Shown: positions 18,342 through 27,006 of the stretch, piece by piece
Layout: the number at the start of each line of letters is the position of its first letter
Position numbering within the stretch: position 1 is the first letter of the stretch
Notes under the pieces: generated by a model
Seen by the model: only the letters and a program-made list of their open reading frames with translations
What the model was told of the DNA's origin: nothing
Databases searched by the model: none
Translations under genes and position numbers: made by a program
Assembly (NCBI RefSeq): GCF_002369955.1
Contig: NZ_AP014564.1
Coordinates: 1-41,849 of the forward strand
Direction of reading: 5' to 3'
Length of the DNA stretch: 41,849 nucleotides
Source: Ichthyobacterium seriolicida
Lineage (GTDB): Bacteria; Bacteroidota; Bacteroidia; Flavobacteriales; Ichthyobacteriaceae

Positions 18342-19475
18342 CTATCCAGCAGGAGCAGCAGGAGGCGCATCTGCATTAATAGTTAATTTGTAATATTTCT
18401 TACTTGTTCCATCTTGAGCTACTACTATGAATTTATATTCGATTTTTTGTCCAGATGTAGAAGGGCCTTTAAGATCTGTAGTGCTACTGTTAGCAGATCC
18501 ACCAGTCTTAATTCCAGTAATTGGATTGACGTTGTTACAATCATTACTGCCGCAAGCAGTAGTCTCAGTAGAAACCTCAATATAAGCCCCATCGGGAAGT
18601 TTTAAGGCATCTGCTTTGAAATAAGCACTAGCATCAACTCCATCAGTCTTAAGCTCTCCAGGAAGATTACTGGTGCCAGAAGCACTCTTCCTAAGCTGAA
18701 ATTCAAATGGCTTATCCTCTGTACCATAGTCAGTATCAACACTAGCAACATAATGAGCTTTTATTGTGCTGTTAGCTGTAGGAGCAGTAGGGCTTCCTGA
18801 TCCTACTGGAGTAAGGTTAGTAACTGTATTAATGTTACTGGTATTAACTGTAAACTTAAAATCATTTGGTCCTATAGTACAATCCTTTGATGGTTTATCA
18901 TGAACGAAGACAACTTTACATACTTTTTCAATAGGGTTAGAGTCTTTTTCTTTTCTGCTGAGTTTAAAACTGTGGCTAATTCCTTCAGGTTTTATCAGCT
19001 TACTGTGAATTAATTCAGTTGTAATATCATAATCAAAGGAAGTAATGGTAGAATCAAGTGAAGTTGTACTATCACCTAAATAAATATTTGGTCCAATTTT
19101 CCCATTAAAAGTAATGGTAGCCTTTAGTGTCGCAGCAGTTATATTTAATGTTTTATCAAATGGCACAAACACTTTAATAACACCATTTGATTCTATTCTT
19201 GCCTCAAATTTATCATATGATTTATCAGTATACGCAAGAGCAGGAGTTTTTTTGATAAATAGAGCTGCATAAGCCTCAGTAGCAGAAGTGTTTCCTGTCG
19301 CGCTATTTTTATCCTTTGTAAAAGCTATAGTTTTAATATTTGCAATTGCTTTCTGTATATCTGCTTTAGTATCTTCTTCTGTCTTAGGCCCTTCAGTTGG
19401 TTTAGTACATGAGAAAACCACCAACCCAAGAGTTAGTAGTGATAATGTATTTTTAAATAAAATATTTGTTTTCAT
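18342..19475 (-). CDS. Short-type (A) array lipoprotein, copy A2
   Basis: This 377-residue paralogue of A1 has lipobox VVFSC, then TKPTEGPKTEED, the same two-module layout and a short proline-alanine tail (ADAPPAAPAG). Its C-terminal ~80 residues are identical to those of the neighbouring long protein B2. The first module instead follows A1 closely (FVPFDKTLNITAATLKAT, GDSTTSLDSTITSFDYD). The protein is therefore a mosaic of two neighbours. The cysteine loop before NPITG is TTACGSNDCNNV. The 55-bp spacers on both sides are identical to each other. Function is not recognised. Confidence 0.85.
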   Translation of the reverse strand: MKTNILFKNTLSLLTLGLVVFSCTKPTEGPKTEEDTKADIQKAIANIKTIAFTKDKNSATGNTSATEAYAALFIKKTPALAYTDKSYDKFEARIESNGVIKVFVPFDKTLNITAATLKATITFNGKIGPNIYLGDSTTSLDSTITSFDYDITTELIHSKLIKPEGISHSFKLSRKEKDSNPIEKVCKVVFVHDKPSKDCTIGPNDFKFTVNTSNINTVTNLTPVGSGSPTAPTANSTIKAHYVASVDTDYGTEDKPFEFQLRKSASGTSNLPGELKTDGVDASAYFKADALKLPDGAYIEVSTETTACGSNDCNNVNPITGIKTGGSANSSTTDLKGPSTSGQKIEYKFIVVAQDGTSKKYYKLTINADAPPAAPAG

Positions 19476-19530
19476 AATTTATAATGATTAATAATAAAAG
19501 AACAACAGCCTATAATTGTGATTTTGAATT

Positions 19531-21273
19531 CTATCCAGCAGGAGCAGCAGGAGGCGCATCTGCATTAATAGTTAATTTGTAATATTTCTTACTTGTTCCA
19601 TCTTGAGCTACTACTATGAATTTATATTCGATTTTTTGTCCAGATGTAGAAGGGCCTTTAAGATCTGTAGTGCTACTGTTAGCAGATCCACCAGTCTTAA
19701 TTCCAGTAATTGGATTGACGTTGTTACAATCATTACTGCCGCAAGCAGTAGTCTCAGTAGAAACCTCAATATAAGCCCCATCAGGAAGAATTAAGGCATC
19801 TGCTTTGAAATAAGCACTAGCATCAACCCCACTACTCTTAAGTTCACCAGCAGGGTTACTGGTGTCAGAAGGACTCTTTCTAAGTTGAAATTCAAATGGC
19901 TTATCCTCTGTACCCTTACCTTCTTCACTAGAAGGAGTAACATAATGAGCTTTTATTGTGCTGTTAGCTGTAGGAGTAACAGCTCCTGTTCCCACTGGAG
20001 TAAGGTTAGTAACAGTGTTAATACTGCCAGTGGCATTAACTGTAAATTTAAAATCATTTTGTCCTATAGTGCACTCCGTAGATTTAAGATCTAAAAACTT
20101 AAAATGCATAGTATATACCTTATCAGCAAATCCCTCTTTAGAGAATTTAATAACTTGTTTGATAGGAGTTGGAACAGTAGTAGCAGGCACTGATAAGTTT
20201 TCTTTGGTGAAAACATCTTTACTTATTTGAAAAGAAATATCTGCAGTATTGCCTGTAATAGCAGTCTTAGAAGTATCAGAATCTCCTAAAACTGAGGAAA
20301 CCCCATCGACAGCAGTTTTAAACCCAAGAGTAACTATAACAGTAGCGTCTGCCGTTAAAGGCTGATGCTGTGAGTTATAAGGAAGTTTTACGTAAACATC
20401 ATTTTCAACTATATCTGCAGTTTGAATTGTAAACTCAGCTGGATAACCGTTAGAACTAGCATCTACAGCAACATCTTTTCCTTTAGCTCTAGGAGGAGTT
20501 TTAGCAATAAAGAGTTTTTCGTAAAACTCAGAGATATTATCATCAGTTAGATTATTACTCTTCTCAAACTCTACAGAGCTGATCTCTAATTCTAGTTGTG
20601 GTATAGAAACCGTTACGGTATAGGTTTTTGCTTCTCCTTTTTCAGGAGTAACTACATAATTTACGGGGTTTGTAAAGTTTTGTGCTGCTAGAGAAAGTGG
20701 ATCTATTGTTTCTCCTACAAACTCTATTGTAGGAATTAAACTTGATATTAAACTTTCTTTATCAACAGGTAAAACAACAGATATCTTAGTAGAATCCGCA
20801 GGATTAATAACTCCTTTTATATCTTCACTCAGACTGGTATTCTTAGCGGCCTCAAATTTGAAAGACAATATTTTATTCTCTGAGCTTGGTTCTGATACAG
20901 ATACCGTTACGATATAAGTTTTAGCTTCTCCTTTTTCAGGAGTAATTGTAAAAGCTACAGGCTTAGAAAAATCTGTAATTGTATCAGGGGATGGAGTTAT
21001 TTTTTTTCCTATAAATTGTATTGTAGGAACTAACTTGGTTATTAATTCTCTTTTTTTATAAGCTAAAACAACAGATATCTTAGTAGAATCCGCAGAATCA
21101 ATACTAATATTTATGTCTTCTTTATCTAAACCTTCATTCTTGAAGGGCTCAAAGTTTAAACTGAAAGAAAGTAAAGAATCAATATCCGAACCATTTTCTA
21201 CTCCTTTTGTACAAGAAGTAAATGATATAATTTGAAAAACAAATAAATAAAACAGTAAAATTTTTGACTTCAT
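19531..21273 (-). CDS. Long-type (B) array lipoprotein, copy B2
   Basis: This 580-residue predicted lipoprotein has signal sequence and lipobox-like SFTSC (Cys about 21). Four modules follow. Two tandem beta-sandwich repeats (about 30-115 and 116-210) share DSTKISVVL and end in TPEKGEAKTYxVTVS, resembling DUF5018 or cadherin-like folds. The third module (about 215-400) corresponds to the first module of the short type (EKLFIAKTPPRAKGK, SVLGDSDTSKTAIT, VYTMHFKF). The fourth is the shared C-terminal module (CTIGQNDFKF to YYKLTINADAP). Nucleotides 20094-20391 are identical by eye to 27681-27978 in B4, and its 3' end is shared with A2. Role unknown; adhesion or ligand binding is inference from the folds. 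Confidence 0.85.
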   Translation of the reverse strand: MKSKILLFYLFVFQIISFTSCTKGVENGSDIDSLLSFSLNFEPFKNEGLDKEDINISIDSADSTKISVVLAYKKRELITKLVPTIQFIGKKITPSPDTITDFSKPVAFTITPEKGEAKTYIVTVSVSEPSSENKILSFKFEAAKNTSLSEDIKGVINPADSTKISVVLPVDKESLISSLIPTIEFVGETIDPLSLAAQNFTNPVNYVVTPEKGEAKTYTVTVSIPQLELEISSVEFEKSNNLTDDNISEFYEKLFIAKTPPRAKGKDVAVDASSNGYPAEFTIQTADIVENDVYVKLPYNSQHQPLTADATVIVTLGFKTAVDGVSSVLGDSDTSKTAITGNTADISFQISKDVFTKENLSVPATTVPTPIKQVIKFSKEGFADKVYTMHFKFLDLKSTECTIGQNDFKFTVNATGSINTVTNLTPVGTGAVTPTANSTIKAHYVTPSSEEGKGTEDKPFEFQLRKSPSDTSNPAGELKSSGVDASAYFKADALILPDGAYIEVSTETTACGSNDCNNVNPITGIKTGGSANSSTTDLKGPSTSGQKIEYKFIVVAQDGTSKKYYKLTINADAPPAAPAG

Positions 21274-21338
21274 AATATTATAATGATTAATAATAAAAGG
21301 GCAACAGCCTAAATAATTAATTGTGATTTTGAATAATA

Positions 21339-22529
21339 CTAATTACTAGCAGGAGCAGTAGGAGCCTCCGCATTAATTGTTAACTTATAGTGTTTTTTAG
21401 TCTTCCCATCCTGAGCTACCACTGTGAATTTATATTCTACTTTTGCTTGACCAGAAGTTCCTTTAAGATCTGTTATAGCTCCAGTAGCACCACCAGTTTT
21501 TTTCAATCCAGTAATTGGGTTAACATCACAACAAACAGTAGCAGCACCTCCACCTCCATTGGGAGTAGTACAAGCGGTATCACCAACCTCAATAAAAGCC
21601 CCATCTGGAAGTTTTAATGCATCTGCTTTGAAATATTTACTAGCATCTGCTCCTTGCTCAAGCTCACCATCTGTAGCATCAGTAGCTGGACCTGGAGTAG
21701 TAGCAGTGCTTTTCTTTATTCTAAGCTGAAATTCAAATGGTTTAGCTTCCGAACCATCATTAGGACCACTACCACTGCTAGCAGTATTAGCAGCAGCATA
21801 ATGAGCTCTAACTATTGAGTTAGCTGCTCTAGCTGTGCTATTAATAGTTCTAAAATTACCGATTGCATTAATTCCACTCTCAGCAACTATAAATTTGAAA
21901 TCATCTTGTCCTATAGTACAATCAGCTGATGGTTTATCATGGACGAAGACAACTTTACATACTTTTTCAATAGGGTTAGAACCTTTTTCTTTTCTGCTGA
22001 GTTTAAAACTGTGACTAATTCCTTCAGCCTTTATTAACTTACTGTGAATTAATTCGGTTGTAATATCATAATCAAAGGAGGTAACGGTAGAATCAAGTGG
22101 AGTTTTTTCATCACCTAAATAGATATTTGGTCCAAGTTTTCCACTAAGAGTAATGATAGCCTTTAGTGTTACAGGAGCACTTATATTTAAAGTCTTATCA
22201 AATGGGACAAGTACCTTAATAATACCATCTGATTCTATTCTTGCTTCAAATTTATTATATATATCATCGGTATATGGAAGAGCTGGGGTCCTTTTAATAA
22301 AAAGAGCTTTATAAGCCTCAGAGGGAGTAGCAGCACTAGCAGGGGTTCCTGTGCTATTTGCAGCCTTTGTAAACACAAAACTTTTAATGCTAACAAATGA
22401 TTTTTCACTTGCCCCTGCCTCATATTCTTCCTTTGTTTTAGGGCCTTCAGTTGGTCTAGTACATGAGAAAACCACCAACCCAAGAGTTAGTAGTGATAAT
22501 GTGTGTTTAAATAAAATATTTGTTTTCAT
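21339..22529 (-). CDS. Short-type (A) array lipoprotein, copy A3
   Basis: This 396-residue short-type member has lipobox VVFSC and TRPTEGPKTKEE. The segment after the signal differs from A1/A2 and instead pairs with A5 (SIKSFVFTKA, STGTPAS..TPSEAY). The C-terminal module is the most divergent in the array. FRTINSTARAANSIVRAHY replaces the usual TNLTPVG stretch, and the cysteine loop is long and glycine-rich (TACTTPNGGGGAATVCCDV). The protein ends in a short Pro-Ala-Ser tail. It lies between B3 and B2 with about 60-bp conserved spacers. Function not recognised. Confidence 0.85.
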   Translation of the reverse strand: MKTNILFKHTLSLLTLGLVVFSCTRPTEGPKTKEEYEAGASEKSFVSIKSFVFTKAANSTGTPASAATPSEAYKALFIKRTPALPYTDDIYNKFEARIESDGIIKVLVPFDKTLNISAPVTLKAIITLSGKLGPNIYLGDEKTPLDSTVTSFDYDITTELIHSKLIKAEGISHSFKLSRKEKGSNPIEKVCKVVFVHDKPSADCTIGQDDFKFIVAESGINAIGNFRTINSTARAANSIVRAHYAAANTASSGSGPNDGSEAKPFEFQLRIKKSTATTPGPATDATDGELEQGADASKYFKADALKLPDGAFIEVGDTACTTPNGGGGAATVCCDVNPITGLKKTGGATGAITDLKGTSGQAKVEYKFTVVAQDGKTKKHYKLTINAEAPTAPASN

Positions 22530-22590
22530 AATTTATAATGATTAATAATAAAAGAGCAACAGCCTAAATAATTAATTGTGATTTTGAATT

Positions 22591-24558
22591 CTATCCAGTA
22601 GAAACAGGAGGAGAGGCAGGAGCAGGAGCAAGACCAGTAGGAGTAGAAGTACCAGCAGAACCAGTAGCAGCAGCAGTAGGATCAGAAGTAGTACTGATAG
22701 CAGGAGGAGCAGCAGAACCATCAGGATCAGCAGCAGCAAGATCAGTAGAAGCAGGAGCATCACGAGAAGGAGTAGTAGAAGTAGAAGTGGTAGGAGCAGG
22801 AGTAGCAGGAGCAACAGGAACGACAGGAGCAGCAGAAGCAGTAGAAGCAGTAGAACCAGGAGCAGGAGCAGAAGCAGAAGCGGTAGGCGCATCCGCATTA
22901 ATAGTTAATTTATAGTACTTCTTACTTATTCCATCTTGAGCTACTACTGTGAATTTATATTCGACTTTTGCTTGACCAGAAGCTCCTTTAAGTTGCTGAC
23001 CATCAGTACCTGAGCTGCTATTTCCAGTAATTGGATTAACATCATCATCATTTTCTAATACAATATAAGCCCCATCAGGAAGTTTTAAAGCATCTGCTTT
23101 AAAATAATCAGCAGCTCCAACCCCATCAGTCTTAAGCTCTCCAGGAGGATTACTGGTGTCCGAAGGACTCTTCCTAAGCTGAAATTCAATTGGGTTAGTA
23201 CTCGTGCCAGGGTTAGCATCAGCACTAGTAACATAATGAGCCTTTACTATTGTATCAGCCAAAGGAGCAACAGGGCTTCCTGATCCAGTTGGAGTAAAGT
23301 TAGTAACAGTGTTAATACTGCCAGTAGCAGCAACTGTAAATTTAAAATCATCTGGTCCTATAGTACCTAGATCAGATCTAGTTTCTGAAAACTTAAAATG
23401 CATAGTATATACCTTATTAGCAAATCCTTCTTTGGAGAATTTAAAAGCCAGTTTAAAAGGAGTAGCAGACTCTAATTTATCCTTTGTAAGATCTGTTGTA
23501 GCTACTTTAAAAGTGATATCTGTAGTATTGCCTGTAATAGAAGTATTAGAATTCTCAGAATCTCCTAAAACTAAGGAAACACCGTCAACATCAGATTTAA
23601 ACCCAAGAGTAGCTGTAACAGTAGCTTCTGACGTTAAAGGCTTTAACTGCGAGTTATAAGGAAGTTTTACATAAATATTATTTTCAACTATATCTGTAGT
23701 TTGAATTGTAAACATAAACTCAGCTGGATAACCGTTAGTGGCATCACCTTCAGCAATATCTTTTCCTTTAGCTCTAGCAGGAGTTTTTGTGATAAATAGC
23801 TTTTCATAAAACTCCGAAATATCATCTCCATTTAGATTCTTACTTTTCTCAAACTTTACAGAGCTAATCTCTAATTCTAGTTGTGGTATAGATACCGTTA
23901 CGGTATAAGTTTTAGCTTCTCCTTTTTCAGGAGTAACTACATAATTTACTGGGGTTGTAAAGTTTTGTGCTACTAGAGAAAGCGGATCTATTGTTTCTCC
24001 TACAAACTCTATTGTAGGAATTAAACTTGATATTAAACTTTCTTTATCAGCAGGTAAAACAACAGATATCTTAGTAGAATCGACAGGATTGATAACTCCA
24101 AGGATATCTTCACTTAGACCAGTATTCTTAGCAGCCTCAAATTTGAAAGACAATATTTTATTTTCAGAGCTTGGTTCTGATAAAGATACCGTTACGGTAT
24201 AAGTTTTAGCTTCCCCTTTTTCAGGAGTAATTGTAAAATCTACAGGTTTAGAAAAATCTGTAATTGTATCAGGGGATGGTGTTATTTTTTTTCCTATAAA
24301 TTGTACTGTAGGAACTAACTTGGTTATTAATCCTCTTTTTTTATAAGCTAAAACAACAGATACCTTAGTAGAATCCGCAGAATCAATACTAATATTTATA
24401 TCTTCTTGGCTTAATCCTTCATTCTTGAAGGGCTCAAAGTTTAAACTGAAAGAAAGTAAAGAATCAATATCCGAACCATTTTCTACTCCTTTTGTACAAG
24501 AAGTAAATGATATAATTTGAAAAACAAATAAATAAAATAGTAAGATTTTTGACTTCAT
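22591..24558 (-). CDS. Long-type (B) array lipoprotein, copy B3, with long Ala/Pro/Ser/Thr tail
   Basis: At 655 residues this is the largest array member. It has the signal, SFTSC lipobox, two tandem DUF5018-like modules, the third module and the shared C-terminal module. It then carries a tail of about 100 low-complexity residues rich in Ala, Pro, Ser and Thr (from about 555), encoded by imperfect triplet repeats at 22594-22890. Module 3 lacks the tract shared by B2 and B4 and has its own version (SQLKPLTSEATVTATLGFKS). The C-terminal module has lost its leading cysteine (GTIGPDDFKF), and its loop before NPITG is only ENDDDV without cysteines. Tails like this often act as flexible wall- or surface-spanning spacers; here that is inference. 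Confidence 0.85.
   Translation of the reverse strand: MKSKILLFYLFVFQIISFTSCTKGVENGSDIDSLLSFSLNFEPFKNEGLSQEDINISIDSADSTKVSVVLAYKKRGLITKLVPTVQFIGKKITPSPDTITDFSKPVDFTITPEKGEAKTYTVTVSLSEPSSENKILSFKFEAAKNTGLSEDILGVINPVDSTKISVVLPADKESLISSLIPTIEFVGETIDPLSLVAQNFTTPVNYVVTPEKGEAKTYTVTVSIPQLELEISSVKFEKSKNLNGDDISEFYEKLFITKTPARAKGKDIAEGDATNGYPAEFMFTIQTTDIVENNIYVKLPYNSQLKPLTSEATVTATLGFKSDVDGVSLVLGDSENSNTSITGNTTDITFKVATTDLTKDKLESATPFKLAFKFSKEGFANKVYTMHFKFSETRSDLGTIGPDDFKFTVAATGSINTVTNFTPTGSGSPVAPLADTIVKAHYVTSADANPGTSTNPIEFQLRKSPSDTSNPPGELKTDGVGAADYFKADALKLPDGAYIVLENDDDVNPITGNSSSGTDGQQLKGASGQAKVEYKFTVVAQDGISKKYYKLTINADAPTASASAPAPGSTASTASAAPVVPVAPATPAPTTSTSTTPSRDAPASTDLAAADPDGSAAPPAISTTSDPTAAATGSAGTSTPTGLAPAPASPPVSTG
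22594..22890 (-). repeat. Imperfect triplet-repeat tract encoding the B3 tail
   Basis: About 300 bp are built almost entirely from variants of GCA/GGA/GTA/GAA-type triplets on the plus strand (for example gcaggagcaggagcaaga). They encode an Ala/Pro/Ser/Thr-rich C-terminus on the minus strand. The strong triplet periodicity also creates a spurious leucine-rich frame. Length changes by slippage in multiples of three would keep the gene open. Confidence 0.75.
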
Positions 24559-24620
24559 AATATTATAATGATTAATAATAAAAGGGCAACAGCCTAAATA
24601 ATTAATTGTGATTTTGAATT

Positions 24621-25733
24621 CTATCCAGTAGGAGCAGCAGTAGGAGCATCCGCATTAATTGTTAATTTATAATATTTCTTAGTCTCCCCATCTTGAGCTA
24701 CAACTCTGAATGTATAACCCTGAGCTGTACTTGTGTTTGCTCCTCCTTTAAGGTCTGTCTGATTAGCCGTAGTAGTAGCTCCAGTTTTTTTCATTCCAGT
24801 GATTGGATTAATATCATCCCCAGCAGTAGTGCTGACCTCAATAAACGCTCCATCTGGAAGAATTAAAGCATCTGCTTTGAAATAATCGGTATTGCCAACT
24901 CCACCTTCCTTAAGTTCGCCAGCAGGCTTACTACTTTCACTCTTTCTAAGCTGAAATTCAATTGGGTTTGTACTTGAACCATAATCGGTAACGTTAGCAG
25001 TAGGAGCAACATAATGAGCTTTTATTGTGCTGTTAGATGTAGGAGTAACAGCTCCTGTTCCCACCGGAGTAAGGTTAGTAACTGTATTAATGTTACTCGC
25101 ATTAACTGTAAATTTGAAATCATCTGGTCCTATAGTACAATCAGCTGATGGTTTATCATGGACAAAAACAATTTTAAATACTTTTTCAATAGGGTTAGAA
25201 TCCTTTTCTTTTCTACTGAGTTTAAAACTGTGGCTAATTCCTTCAGCCTTTATTAACTTACTGTGAATTAATTCAGTGGTAATATCATGATCAAAAGAAG
25301 CAGCATTAGAATCAAGTGGAGTTGTACTATCACCTAAATAGATATTGGGTCCTATTTTCCCATTAAAAGTAATGGTAGCCTTTAGTGTCGCAGCAGTTAT
25401 GTTTAATGTTTTATCAAATGGCACAAACACTTTAATAACACCGTCTGCTTCTATTCTTGCTTCAAATTTATCATATGATTTATCAGTATACGCAAGAGCT
25501 GGAGTCTTTTTTATAAAAAGAGCTGCATAAGCCTCAGTAGCAGAAGTGTTTCCTGTCGCACTATTTTTATCCTTTGTAAAAGCTATACTTTTAATATTTG
25601 CAATTGCTTTCTGTATATCTCCTTTAGCATCTTCTTCTGTCTTAGGCCCTTCAGTTGGTTTAGTACACGAAAAAATCACTAAAGCAAGACTTAATAATGA
25701 CAAAGCGTTTTTAAATAAAAAATTAATTTTCAT
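24621..25733 (-). CDS. Short-type (A) array lipoprotein, copy A4
   Basis: This 370-residue short-type paralogue has a slightly divergent signal (MKINFLFKNALSLLSLALVI, lipobox VIFSC), then TKPTEGPKTEED and two modules. Module 1 resembles A1/A2, with changes DSNAASFDHD where others have DSTITSFDYD. The C-terminal module keeps the leading cysteine (ADCTIGPDDFKF). Its loop before NPITG is short and cysteine-free (STTAGDDI), and the end of the module is unusual (TAQGYTFRVVAQDGETKKYY). The A4-A5 spacer has minor indels relative to the others. Function not recognised. Confidence 0.85.
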   Translation of the reverse strand: MKINFLFKNALSLLSLALVIFSCTKPTEGPKTEEDAKGDIQKAIANIKSIAFTKDKNSATGNTSATEAYAALFIKKTPALAYTDKSYDKFEARIEADGVIKVFVPFDKTLNITAATLKATITFNGKIGPNIYLGDSTTPLDSNAASFDHDITTELIHSKLIKAEGISHSFKLSRKEKDSNPIEKVFKIVFVHDKPSADCTIGPDDFKFTVNASNINTVTNLTPVGTGAVTPTSNSTIKAHYVAPTANVTDYGSSTNPIEFQLRKSESSKPAGELKEGGVGNTDYFKADALILPDGAFIEVSTTAGDDINPITGMKKTGATTTANQTDLKGGANTSTAQGYTFRVVAQDGETKKYYKLTINADAPTAAPTG

Positions 25734-25793
25734 AATTTTGATGATTAATAATAAAAGGGCAATAGCCTAAATAATTAATTGTGATTTTGAATT

Positions 25794-26945
25794 CTATCCA
25801 GCAGGAGCAGCATCCGCATTAATAGTTAATTTGTAATATTTCTTACTTGTTCCATCTTGAGCTACTACTGTAAATTTGTATTCGATTTTATTTCCAGATG
25901 TAGAATGTCCTTTAAGATCTGTTGTAGTAGTGGCGCTAGCAGTTCCGCCAGTTCTAACTCCAGTAATTGGATTGACATTGGCACATGTAGCAGGAGTGCT
26001 ACTGCCAGGACAAGCATTAGTGTCAGTAGAAACCTCAATATAAGCGCCATCGGGAAGTTTTAAGGCATCTGCTTTGAAATAAGCACTAGCATCAACTCCA
26101 CCTTGCTTAAGTTCGCCAGCAGGCTTACTACTTTCACTCTTTCTAAGTTGAAATTCAGCTGGTTTACCAGCCTCTAAACCATATTTAGCATCAGTACTAG
26201 CAACATAATGAGCTTTTATTGTGCTGTTAGCTGTAGGAGCAGTAGGGCTTCCTGATCCTACTGGAGTAAGGTTAGTAACTGTATTAATGTTACTCGTATT
26301 AACTGTAAATTTAAAATCATCTGGTCCTATAGTACAATCCTTTGATGGTTTATCATGAACGAAGACGACTTTACATACTTTTTCAATAGGGTTAGAGTCT
26401 TTTTCTTTTCTGCTGAGTTTAAAACTATGACTAATTCCTTCAGATTTTATCAGCTTACTGTGAATTAATTCAGTTGTAATATCATAATCAAAGGAAGTAA
26501 TGGTAGAATCAAGTGGAGTTGTACTATCACCTAAATAAATATTTGGTCCAATTTTCCCATTAAAAGTAATAGTAGCCTTTAGTGTTACAGGAGCACTTAT
26601 ATTTAAAGTCTTATCAAATGGCACAAGCACTTTAATAACACCATCTGCTTCTATTCTTGCTTCAAATTTTTCATATGATTTATCAGTATACGCAAGAGCA
26701 GGAGTCTTTTTTATAAAAAGAGCTGCATAAGCCTCAGAGGGAGTAGCAGTACTAGCAGGGGTTCCTGTGCTATTTCCAGCCTTTGTAAATACAAAACTTT
26801 TAATGCTAACAAGTGATTTTTCACTTACCCCTGCCTCAGATTCTTCCTTTGTTTTAGGGCCTTCAGTTGGTTTAGTACATGAGAAAACCACCACCCCAAG
26901 AGTTAGTAGTGATAATGTGTTTTTAAATAAAATATTTGTTTTCAT
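25794..26945 (-). CDS. Short-type (A) array lipoprotein, copy A5
   Basis: This 383-residue short-type member is the second gene in transcription order. It has lipobox VVFSC and TKPTEGPKTKEE. Its N-terminal module begins like A3 (SIKSFVFTKA, TGTPASTATPSEAY) but continues like A1/A2 (TFNGKIGPNIYLGDSTTPLD). Its C-terminal module begins as in A2 (NTSNINTVTNLTPVGSGSP) but has its own loop with two cysteines (NACPGSSTPATCANV). This switching of affinity along the gene suggests recombination among copies. Function not recognised. Confidence 0.85.
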   Translation of the reverse strand: MKTNILFKNTLSLLTLGVVVFSCTKPTEGPKTKEESEAGVSEKSLVSIKSFVFTKAGNSTGTPASTATPSEAYAALFIKKTPALAYTDKSYEKFEARIEADGVIKVLVPFDKTLNISAPVTLKATITFNGKIGPNIYLGDSTTPLDSTITSFDYDITTELIHSKLIKSEGISHSFKLSRKEKDSNPIEKVCKVVFVHDKPSKDCTIGPDDFKFTVNTSNINTVTNLTPVGSGSPTAPTANSTIKAHYVASTDAKYGLEAGKPAEFQLRKSESSKPAGELKQGGVDASAYFKADALKLPDGAYIEVSTDTNACPGSSTPATCANVNPITGVRTGGTASATTTTDLKGHSTSGNKIEYKFTVVAQDGTSKKYYKLTINADAAPAG

Positions 26946-27006
26946 AATTTATAATGATTAATGATAAAAAGGCAACAGCCTAAATAATTAATTGTGATTT
27001 TGAATT

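Noticed and set aside
22572-22898. Minus-strand frame encoding an almost pure leucine protein
   Set aside because: It is the shifted frame of the triplet-repeat tail of lipoprotein B3; the composition is an artefact of the repeat.
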